Source of the DNA: Bryobacteraceae bacterium
GTDB lineage: Bacteria > Acidobacteriota > Terriglobia > Bryobacterales > Bryobacteraceae
Length of the DNA: 5,286 nt
Assembly: GCA_025929455.1 (NCBI GenBank)
Contig: JAICMB010000277.1
Span: 1 to 5,286 of the forward strand
Reading direction: 5' to 3'
Shown: positions 1-5,286 of the stretch, piece by piece
How the letters are laid out: the number at the start of each line of letters is the position of its first letter
Position numbering within the stretch: the first letter of the stretch is position 1
Notes under the pieces: generated by a model
Seen by the model: only the letters and a program-made list of their open reading frames with translations
What the model was told of the DNA's origin: nothing
The model's database searches: none
Position numbers and translations under genes: made by a program

Positions 1-3000
1 CTTGGCGAGGCTCAGATCAAGCGTATGCAGACCGGGACCGCGCACGGTGCCGACACCGCAACTGCCGAACGTATGCGGGGCCGGCGCCGCGTAGGAGTTT
101 GGATCGAACCACTGATAACCGCCCAGGGGCGAGTTCTGTTCGCCGAAAACGTCGGGCGGCGCGATGCAGTCCGCCCGCGAGCCACGCGAGTTGGTGCCGG
201 AGGCATCGGGACCGGAGATGGTCAGCGGGAAACCGCTGTGGACACTCAGTATGCCGTTGATCTGCCAATCGCCGAGCACCGCGTTCGCTACCGGGTTCAG
301 ATTCTTGCCGAACTTGCGGTCGCGGCCGAACGGCAGGTCATAGGTGGCATAACTGGTCAGCACATGAGCGACGTCGTAGTAACATGGACCCCACTCCCCT
401 CGCTTGTTATACAGGTTCTGCCAGTAAGCGGAGGTAGGCGCAGCTTGGCCGCCCGCTCCGTAGTAGCCGATGGAGTCGGTCATGCACTTAGAATAGGTGT
501 ACGCGATCGAGTATTCCAGGCCGTTGCTGAAGCGTTTCAGCAGCGTCGCCTGCAACGCGTTGTAGCTCTGGTTGCCGTTGGAGGCGGTGCCGGAAACCTG
601 GCTGATCTCTTGTACCAGGGGCTGGTTGCCGGACAGATACGGACTGCCAACCACCGTGCCATCGGGCAGCAGCATCGATTGCAGGTACGGCATCGGGACC
701 ATCAGATGGGTGGTGCGCTGTCCGACGTAGCCGACTTGTAGCGTCGTGGAATTGGTGAACTGCTGCTGGATCGTGAAGTTCCACTGATTCGAGACCGCCG
801 GCTGGACATTGGGATCCCAGACGCGCAGCAGCGCGCTGTTGAACGGATCGCCGGGGTTCGCTTCGAGCGGAAGAAAGCCCTGGCTGAGCATAGAGCCCGG
901 CAGAGACAGCGACGTGTAGCTTGCGTTCGTCTCATGCGCGAACGGCGGATTGATGGTGAGGCGAAGGTTCGTTCCGGTGCCTTCGAGATATGAGGACAAC
1001 GTGTACGCGCCGCGTACCACCGTGTTCTTTCGCGGATTCCATGCGAATCCGATACGGGGCTGATAGTTCGCGACGCCGTTGTACTGGTTGTACAGGGCGC
1101 GGCTGTTGCCGTTCTGCCCGGCGATTTCGATCTCGCCGGAGAAGAGCCCGAAGTTGGTTTGGCGGTCCTTCACTTCTACCCACGGCGTGTGCACTTCATA
1201 CCGCAGGCCGAGATTCAGAGTCAGGTTTGGCCTCACGTGCCAGTCATCCTGGAAGAAGCCCGCCAAGATGTTTGAGCGCTGTCCCCAGGTTCCACCGTTT
1301 ACGCCGCCGCCGATCGCTTCCGGCAGACCGAGGATGAAGTCGGCTTCGGCGATACCGCTGCCCGAACCGGACACGGCCAGCGGATTCGGCCCTGCCGTGT
1401 AGCGGCCGCTGAATGTGAACGTTCCGGCTCTGCCGTTGTTGCCGGAGTAGAAGGTGTTGATGCGATTGCGCCAACCCTGGAAGCCAATGTGCATCGTGTG
1501 GGCGCCCTTAGTGATGTTGAGCGTGTCTTCGTACTGGATAACGGTGTCGGCGAAAAGCTGATAGATATCGGCGTTGCCGATGGTGCCCGCATTGCCGCCT
1601 GAGAAGCTCATGGCCGGAAGAATCTGGGAGGGAATACCTGGCAGGCCCACCGTCTGCGGCAAATTGGAAATGCTGCTGCCGCTCGCGCCGTTGTTGACCC
1701 GAACGTAGTTGACACCGAAGCGCGCCTCATTGACGGCATTCGGCGAAATCGACCGTGTCCAGTCCAGTACGCCGTTGTGCGCGGGATAGGTTGCGAAGGA
1801 GTTGTAGAAGATCGGCACGGTGTTGTTGCCGGGGTTGTCGATCTGGCTGCGCGAGTAGCGGCCGAAGATGCGGTCCTTCTCGGAGATGTTCCAGTCCACT
1901 TTGACATCGCCCTGATCGCCGTTGATGTGCGTGTTGGACGAGTACAACAGGTTGTTGATCAGGCCGGGTCCGGTCGGCAGCGGATACGCGGTCGTGTTGT
2001 TTACGATCTTCTGCGCCACCGGGTCCAGCAGGCTGGCCGGAATAATATTGCCGGGAAACGGCTGGCGCTGGCCGTTGACGACATTGAACGGATTGTAGAG
2101 CTGAATGCCGGGCAGGAGCGCGGAGAAATCGCCCTGGCGCTCGGCGGCGGTTAAAACGCTGGCGTAGCCGGTGCTGGTGGGCGTGTCGAAGCGCTGGCCT
2201 TGATAGTCGACGAAAAAGAACAGCTTGTCGTGCTTGATCGGTCCGCCTAACGTGCCGCCGAATTCGTTCCAACGCAGCTTCGGCCGGTCCGCGCCGGTAA
2301 AGTTGTTCGACCATGAGTTCGCGTTGAGGACATCGTTGCGGAAGAACTCGAACGCATCCCCGTGGAATTGGTTGCTGCCGGACTTGATGGTGGTGCTGAT
2401 AATGCCGCCCATGAAATTGCCGAACTCGGCTGGTGCGTTCTGAGTGATCTCGTTGAACTCCTGAATGGCGTCGACGCTGGGCGCGTATCCCACCAGATTG
2501 TCCGAGACCTGGTTGTTATCCATCCCGTCGAGGATGAAGTTGTTGGCCTGCTCGCGGTTGCCGTTCACATAAGGACGTCCGCTGCTCGCGGTAGTCTGGC
2601 CGTTTGTGAAACTGGACGGGTCGGGATGAACGCTGCCCGCGGTCAGGAGCGTGAGTTGCACGTAGTTGCGCGTTGCCAGAGGCAGCGTAACGTTGGTGCG
2701 CTGGTCGATTACTTGTCCGAGTTGGGTCGATTCGGTCTGCAGCACCGGCGGTGCCGCCGTAACTTCAACCGTTGTCGTAACGTTGCCGACCTGCAGCGCG
2801 AAATCGATGCGCGCCACCTGATTCAACTGCAGCGTTATGTTGGATTGCGTGGCAGCCTGAAATCCGGTGCTCTCTACGCGCACGTTGTAGACGCCGACCG
2901 GAAGGTTCGGAAGATTGTAGCGGCCGTCGTCGCCGGAGGTGGTCGTGTACTGTACACCGCGCTCGACACTGGCAGCCGTGATTTTGGCGTTGGGGACACC

Positions 3001-3177
3001 CGCTCCCGTCGGGTCCATTACTTGACCGGTTATCGTTGCGGTGACTTGCTGCGCCCGCGCGGGCGTCGTCAGGGATACCGCGAACAGGCACGCCAACAGC
3101 GCGCCGGCCGCGAAAGCCGGGACCGATTGCAAGTTCCTCCAACGTGAAACATTAATTGCTTTGCGCTTGCTTTGCAT
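1..3177 (-). CDS. Oar-like TonB-dependent outer-membrane receptor with carboxypeptidase-regulatory-like N-terminal domain (3' end outside window)
   Basis: Translating the minus strand from ATG at 3177 gives 1059 codons without a stop up to the left edge. An in-frame TGA at 3184-3186 makes this ATG the first possible one. Residues 1-42 look like a signal peptide: basic N-region (KRK, RWR), hydrophobic core at about 20-37, and cleavage after ARA before QQ. Residues 46-130 fit a carboxypeptidase-regulatory-like beta-sandwich (TGQVMDPTGAGVPNAKI, GRYNLPNLPVGVYNV). VEVTA near 137-141 may be the TonB box. The plug has NNFILDGMDNN (212-222), DAIQEFN (236-242), AEFGNFMGG (250-258) and TTIKSGSNQFHG (262-273). 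Barrel hallmarks include FFQDDW (641-646), DLPFG (947-951) and DWQINGILSVHSGFP from 970. By family knowledge it imports a large substrate across the outer membrane using TonB-ExbBD energy; the substrate cannot be inferred. The last residues (LHTLDLSLAK) usually lie 60-100 residues before the family's C-terminus, so the full protein is probably about 1120-1160 residues. Confidence 0.95.
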   Translation of the reverse strand, partial: MQSKRKAINVSRWRNLQSVPAFAAGALLACLFAVSLTTPARAQQVTATITGQVMDPTGAGVPNAKITAASVERGVQYTTTSGDDGRYNLPNLPVGVYNVRVESTGFQAATQSNITLQLNQVARIDFALQVGNVTTTVEVTAAPPVLQTESTQLGQVIDQRTNVTLPLATRNYVQLTLLTAGSVHPDPSSFTNGQTTASSGRPYVNGNREQANNFILDGMDNNQVSDNLVGYAPSVDAIQEFNEITQNAPAEFGNFMGGIISTTIKSGSNQFHGDAFEFFRNDVLNANSWSNNFTGADRPKLRWNEFGGTLGGPIKHDKLFFFVDYQGQRFDTPTSTGYASVLTAAERQGDFSALLPGIQLYNPFNVVNGQRQPFPGNIIPASLLDPVAQKIVNNTTAYPLPTGPGLINNLLYSSNTHINGDQGDVKVDWNISEKDRIFGRYSRSQIDNPGNNTVPIFYNSFATYPAHNGVLDWTRSISPNAVNEARFGVNYVRVNNGASGSSISNLPQTVGLPGIPSQILPAMSFSGGNAGTIGNADIYQLFADTVIQYEDTLNITKGAHTMHIGFQGWRNRINTFYSGNNGRAGTFTFSGRYTAGPNPLAVSGSGSGIAEADFILGLPEAIGGGVNGGTWGQRSNILAGFFQDDWHVRPNLTLNLGLRYEVHTPWVEVKDRQTNFGLFSGEIEIAGQNGNSRALYNQYNGVANYQPRIGFAWNPRKNTVVRGAYTLSSYLEGTGTNLRLTINPPFAHETNASYTSLSLPGSMLSQGFLPLEANPGDPFNSALLRVWDPNVQPAVSNQWNFTIQQQFTNSTTLQVGYVGQRTTHLMVPMPYLQSMLLPDGTVVGSPYLSGNQPLVQEISQVSGTASNGNQSYNALQATLLKRFSNGLEYSIAYTYSKCMTDSIGYYGAGGQAAPTSAYWQNLYNKRGEWGPCYYDVAHVLTSYATYDLPFGRDRKFGKNLNPVANAVLGDWQINGILSVHSGFPLTISGPDASGTNSRGSRADCIAPPDVFGEQNSPLGGYQWFDPNSYAAPAPHTFGSCGVGTVRGPGLHTLDLSLAK

Positions 3178-3179
3178 AA

Positions 3180-3185
3180 CTCCTC
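3180..3185 (-). promoter_or_regulatory. Ribosome binding site of the TonB-dependent receptor, unusually close to the start
   Basis: The minus strand reads GAGGAG, then TT, then ATG at 3177. The motif is a good Shine-Dalgarno sequence, but the gap of 2 nt is shorter than the usual 5-9. A second motif, GGAGG at 3136-3140, lies 3 nt before an in-frame TTG (residue 16, 3132-3130). Starting there would keep the hydrophobic core but lose the basic N-region of the signal peptide, so the ATG at 3177 is preferred. Confidence 0.5.
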
Positions 3186-3238
3186 ATATGACTTATGCCA
3201 TAGGCATTTCAGCGACCCTTGCGTGTGGTGCTGCGGCT

Positions 3239-3267
3239 ATCCTGCGGTCGCGCAGGAACACTGTCAA
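3239..3267 (-). promoter_or_regulatory. Candidate sigma-70-type promoter of the receptor gene with a palindrome in the spacer
   Basis: On the minus strand a perfect -35 consensus TTGACA lies at 3267-3262. Seventeen bp further is CAGGAT (3244-3239), a weak -10 with 3 of 6 consensus bases. Between them sits a perfect inverted repeat, TCCTGCG-CGAC-CGCAGGA (3257-3240), which overlaps the -10. Transcription would begin about 55 nt before the receptor ATG. The -35 match is strong and well placed, but the poor -10 keeps confidence low. The palindrome could be an operator or simply an RNA or DNA hairpin. Confidence 0.35.
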
Positions 3268-3298
3268 GCGTTGGAACTGTTGCGGGAGTGTTATGCCG

Positions 3299-3320
3299 AG
3301 GTTCGTTACGGAGCGAACGT
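3299..3320. repeat. Palindromic element copy A (AGGTTCG-N8-CGAACGT), candidate operator
   Basis: The left arm AGGTTCG (3299-3305) and right arm CGAACGT (3314-3320) are separated by 8 bp. Six of the seven arm positions pair. Arm length, arm sequence and spacer length match copy C at 3526-3547, differing by one base in the left arm. A 22-bp dyad with about two helical turns in total is a typical footprint for a dimeric regulator. Which protein binds is not visible from the sequence. Confidence 0.4.
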
Positions 3321-3337
3321 GCGTGTTTTCCGAACGT
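3317..3337. repeat. Degenerate palindromic element copy B (ACGTGCG-N7-CGAACGT)
   Basis: The left arm ACGTGCG (3317-3323) and right arm CGAACGT (3331-3337) have a 7-bp spacer, one less than copies A and C, and one arm mismatch. It shares 3317-3320 with copy A, so the two sites overlap and the CGAACGT half-sites of A and B are 17 bp apart. The spacer tgttttc resembles the spacer of copy C (atgtgttt), which hints at common origin rather than chance. Confidence 0.25.
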
Positions 3338-3483
3338 TGCGGAATCGGCCCGTGGGGCACACCGGCGCATGGTGGCCGCGGCGGTCCGCCATACGCCGGA
3401 GAGTGTCTCTGTAATACGACGCGCGTGCGGGAAAGTTCTTTCAGGATTTGGAGGCGAGGTGGGGAGGGCTTCTGAAACTGGTA

Positions 3484-3519
3484 GCCCGGCGAACCGGCGC
3501 GTACAACGGTTTGCCGGGC
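3484..3519. repeat. Long hairpin, 13-bp stem with 10-nt loop
   Basis: The left strand is GCCCGGC (3484-3490), G (3491), AACCG (3492-3496). The loop is 3497-3506. The right strand is CGGTT (3507-3511), T (3512), GCCGGGC (3513-3519). All positions pair, with G3491-T3512 forming a G-U wobble in RNA. No run of T follows on either strand, so it is not a standard intrinsic terminator. It lies about 70 bp before the regulator-like gene and might be a 5'-leader structure or a REP-like unit. Confidence 0.5.
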
Positions 3520-3525
3520 CACTCC

Positions 3526-3547
3526 ACGTTCGATGTGTTTCGAACGT
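3526..3547. repeat. Perfect palindromic element copy C (ACGTTCG-N8-CGAACGT), candidate operator
   Basis: Both 7-bp arms (3526-3532 and 3541-3547) are exact reverse complements around an 8-bp spacer. The element ends 43 bp before the ATG of the regulator-like gene. A possible -10, tcttat at 3553-3558, would place the element over the -35 region, a position suited to autorepression. An additional lone half-site, TCGTTCG, lies at 3578-3584 just before that ATG. The promoter assignment is weak; the palindrome itself is seen directly. Confidence 0.45.
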
Positions 3548-3590
3548 CTGGATCTTATGGCGATAGGATTGATTAGGTCGTTCGAGCTTC

Positions 3591-4769
3591 ATGGGCGAGG
3601 GCACGTCAGCAGCTCCGCAATTGAGTCAGACCACAGCGTCCGCCGTGCAGGACGAGCTTATACGGGTCCTCTCGAGCCACGAATTCCGGACCAGTAAGCG
3701 CTGCCAGGAGTTCCTGAAGTACGTCGTCGAGACCACGCTTCACGGACAGGGCGACACATTAAAAGAAAGGACCATCGGCGTAGACGTCTTCGGGCGTCCC
3801 GCCTCCTACGATCCGAGCGAAGACGCGACGGTGCGCGTGAAAGCGAGCGAGGTCCGCAAGCGGCTGGGCCTGTATTACGGCAGTGCGGGCGCGGGCGACG
3901 CGATTCGCATTGAGCTGCCCGCGGGAACGTACGTGCCTGAATTTCGGGTGCTACCGGAGGCGGCGCACCCTATACCGGACACCACGGCCAGGCACTGGCC
4001 GCCACACATTATGCGCGTGGCCGTGATTACGGCCGTACTGCTGGTCATCGGATCCGCGGCTGCGTATTCATGGGTGCGTACGCATTCGAACAACACGAAC
4101 ATCGTCGATCAGTTCTGGGCGCCGGTGCTCGAAGGCTCCAATCGAGTGTCGCTCTGCGCGGCCTGGGTCCCGGTGTACGCGCCCGTGTCGGACAGGGTGC
4201 CACCGAAGACCCTCGCGGACTTTATTCAACTGCCCGATCAGTTTGTTGGCGGCGGTGATCTGATTGCGATCTCGCAGCTTTCGGCGATGCTTACGCGCAT
4301 GGGCCGGCCGTATCGCGTGCGTCTGGGCAGCGACGTCTCATTCGAGGACCTGCGGCAGGCGCCGGCGGTGCTGGTCGGCTATTCCTACACGCGCTGGAAG
4401 GAGATTAGTGACCGCCTCCGCTATGTAATCGAAACCTCTGACCCTCCGGTACGCATCCTTGATAATGGCAAGCCTACCAAATGGGCGCTCGCGGGCCCGC
4501 CGCCCGACCGGCACGTGACGGAAGATTACGCTATCGTGACACGCGTGTTCCATCCCGACACGCACGCCATGCTGGTTGAGATCGCGGGCATCACGCAGTA
4601 CGGAACGCAAGCCGCCGCGGACCTGGTGACCAATCCTGATCTGCTCACGGAGGCACTGCGCCATGCGTCGCCAGACTGGCGCCACAAAAACATGCAGCTC
4701 GTTCTTCATGTCCGGGTCATTGCCGGCGCGCCGACAGCGCCGCGTCTGGCGGCCACCTACTTCTGGTAG
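3591..4769 (+). CDS. Membrane-anchored regulator-like protein: N-terminal winged-helix-like domain, one TM helix, extracytoplasmic domain of unknown function
   Basis: 392 residues. An in-frame TGA at 3570-3572 leaves ATG 3591 as the first start; only a weak GAG at 3584-3586 precedes it. Residues 20-119 carry a pattern I recognise from many acidobacterial proteins: FRTSKRCQEFLKYVVE (32-47), LKERTIGVDVFGR (57-69), YDPSEDATVRVKASEVRKRL (73-92) and IELPAGTYVPEF (107-118). The RKRL helix followed by a strand ending in GTYVPEF resembles the recognition helix and wing of OmpR/ToxR-type domains; DNA binding is therefore inferred. Residues 140-161 form one transmembrane helix, so the C-terminus should be outside the cytoplasm. 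Residues 175-392 include FWAPVL, FEDLRQAPAVLVGY (251-264), DYAIVTRVF (312-320), IAGITQYGTQAAADLVT (331-347), KNMQLVLHVRVIAG (366-379) and terminal ATYFW. I know no function for this part. The layout is like ToxR/CadC one-component regulators. It is divergent from the receptor, and a thiolase follows after 35 bp. Confidence 0.85.
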   Translation: MGEGTSAAPQLSQTTASAVQDELIRVLSSHEFRTSKRCQEFLKYVVETTLHGQGDTLKERTIGVDVFGRPASYDPSEDATVRVKASEVRKRLGLYYGSAGAGDAIRIELPAGTYVPEFRVLPEAAHPIPDTTARHWPPHIMRVAVITAVLLVIGSAAAYSWVRTHSNNTNIVDQFWAPVLEGSNRVSLCAAWVPVYAPVSDRVPPKTLADFIQLPDQFVGGGDLIAISQLSAMLTRMGRPYRVRLGSDVSFEDLRQAPAVLVGYSYTRWKEISDRLRYVIETSDPPVRILDNGKPTKWALAGPPPDRHVTEDYAIVTRVFHPDTHAMLVEIAGITQYGTQAAADLVTNPDLLTEALRHASPDWRHKNMQLVLHVRVIAGAPTAPRLAATYFW

Positions 4770-4777
4770 ATACTACC
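4765..4777 (+). repeat. Small inverted repeat spanning the regulator stop codon
   Basis: GGTAG (4765-4769), spacer ATA, CTACC (4773-4777) form a perfect 5-bp stem whose left arm contains the TAG stop. No T-tract follows, so it is unlikely to terminate transcription. It may be chance. Confidence 0.25.
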
Positions 4778-4804
4778 GCCTCGGGTTCGCGTCACAATCG
4801 AAGT

Positions 4805-5286
4805 ATGAGACCCGTAGCCGTAATCGGGATCGGCAAGACACCGTTCGGAGCGTTTCCTGATCGTGACCTGCGATCGCTCGCGGTCGAAGCTGGAAACAAA
4901 GCGATGGCTGACGCCAACGTCGAGCCGGGGCAGGTAGAAGCGTTCTACCTCGGCAATTTTGCGGGGCCGGAGTTCGCGGGACAAAACCATCTGGCGCCAT
5001 ACATCGCGTCCGGGCTGGGCATCACGGGCGTGCCGGCGACGCGCTTTGAAGCTGCGTGCGCGTCCAGCGGCTCGGCGTTTTATCACGCGGTGTCCGCCGT
5101 GGGCGCGGGCCTGCACGATATCGTGCTCATCACGGGCGTCGAGAAGATGACGTCGCAGCCGACGCCCCGCGTGGCCGAGATTCTTGCCGCGGCGGGCGAT
5201 GCGTGCGGCGAAGTGCGCGCGGGCGCGACCTTTCCAGCGCTGTTTGCCATGATCGCGCGGCGGCACATGTATCAGTACGGCACCAC
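4805..5286 (+). CDS. Thiolase (acetyl-CoA acetyltransferase), SCP-x/archaeal-type, N-terminal part
   Basis: The frame opens at ATG 4805 and stays open for 160 codons plus two bases to the right edge. It begins RPVAVIGIGKTPFGAF, the usual first strand of thiolases of this type. Cys85 in FEAACASSGSAFY (81-93) matches the nucleophilic cysteine that is acylated in the thiolase cycle. ITGVEKMT is the conserved motif that follows the central helix, and FPALFAMIARRHMYQYGT is typical of SCP-x and archaeal-type thiolases rather than of PhaA/AtoB. The later His and Cys motifs lie outside the window. The likely role is thiolytic cleavage or condensation of acyl-CoA in the cytoplasm, with the substrate unknown. 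In many genomes this type is followed by a DUF35/OB-fold zinc-ribbon partner, which could be the next gene here. The ribosome binding site is weak (GAAG just before the ATG). The 35-bp gap from the previous gene suggests possible co-transcription. Confidence 0.9.
   Translation, partial: MRPVAVIGIGKTPFGAFPDRDLRSLAVEAGNKAMADANVEPGQVEAFYLGNFAGPEFAGQNHLAPYIASGLGITGVPATRFEAACASSGSAFYHAVSAVGAGLHDIVLITGVEKMTSQPTPRVAEILAAAGDACGEVRAGATFPALFAMIARRHMYQYGT

Larger units (their letters stand above)
3178..3590. other. Divergent intergenic control region, no gene
   Basis: These 413 bp separate the start codons of the leftward receptor gene and the rightward regulator-like gene. Reading frames that cross it carry no recognisable protein motifs and are low-complexity Arg/Pro/Gly-type translations, as expected from GC-rich DNA. 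It holds a candidate receptor promoter with an internal palindrome (3239-3267), the repeated 22-bp-type palindromes (3299-3320, 3317-3337, 3526-3547), a long hairpin (3484-3519), a G-rich purine tract (3450-3468) and a short inverted repeat just upstream of the receptor ribosome binding site (atgcc-ata-ggcat, 3195-3207). All regulation of both genes probably passes through this stretch; that is inferred from gene orientation. Confidence 0.7.

Noticed and set aside
924..944. CGTTCG-N9-CGAACG inverted repeat resembling the intergenic palindromes
   Set aside because: It lies deep in the receptor coding sequence, has shorter 6-bp arms and a 9-bp spacer. It is best taken as a reminder that TTCG-type dyads occur by chance in this DNA, and it lowers confidence in the operator call.
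2362..3147. 261-codon plus-strand reading frame, and other plus-strand frames of 238 codons (25-741) and 125 codons (1777-2154)
   Set aside because: They are antisense to a continuous receptor frame with clear family motifs, and their translations are rich in R, G, A and V with no domain signature.
3450..3468. G-rich tract with five G-runs, possible two-tetrad G-quadruplex
   Set aside because: Runs are mostly GG, so any structure would be weak; purine tracts of this size are common in GC-rich genomes.
3219..3566. 115-codon plus-strand frame and overlapping frames crossing the intergenic region
   Set aside because: No ribosome binding site or protein motif; the composition is that of non-coding GC-rich DNA and several inverted repeats lie inside.
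4767..4772. TAGATA as a -10 element for the thiolase
   Set aside because: No acceptable -35 is found 16-18 bp upstream, and the bases are the stop codon and its flank.
1..5286. tRNA or rRNA genes, CRISPR arrays, insertion-sequence ends, transposase or integrase genes
   Set aside because: No cloverleaf or rRNA-like segment, no regularly spaced repeats and no recombinase motifs were seen on either strand.

Overview
The window most resembles a member of the Acidobacteriota, perhaps Solibacter/Bryobacter-like. Three things suggest this: GC-rich coding sequence; a very large Oar-like TonB-dependent receptor with an N-terminal carboxypeptidase-regulatory-like domain, a family strongly expanded in that phylum; and a membrane-anchored protein whose N- and C-terminal signatures I associate with Acidobacteriota. 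This is recognition by eye, not a search.

Layout. Positions 1-3177 on the minus strand are one uninterrupted reading frame of 1059 codons. It starts at 3177, runs off the left edge, and encodes a signal peptide, a beta-sandwich domain, a TonB plug and most of an outer-membrane barrel. Positions 3178-3590 are a 413-bp divergent intergenic region without a convincing gene but with several inverted repeats. These include two (possibly three) copies of a palindrome ACGTTCG-N8-CGAACGT, a strong 13-bp hairpin, and a small palindrome inside a putative promoter for the receptor. Positions 3591-4769 on the plus strand encode a 392-residue protein: a cytoplasmic winged-helix-like domain, one transmembrane helix and an extracytoplasmic domain of unknown function. 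After a 35-bp gap, positions 4805 to the right edge hold the first 160 codons of a thiolase of the SCP-x/archaeal type.

How the parts may work together. The divergent pair (membrane-tethered, regulator-like protein and outer-membrane receptor) has the arrangement expected if the former controls the latter through sites in the shared intergenic region. The repeated palindromes are candidate binding sites. The regulator-like gene and the thiolase point the same way with a short gap and may be co-transcribed, but their functional link is unclear. No mobile element, RNA gene or CRISPR array was seen. The best candidate for something undescribed is the palindrome-rich control region together with the uncharacterised membrane protein beside it.
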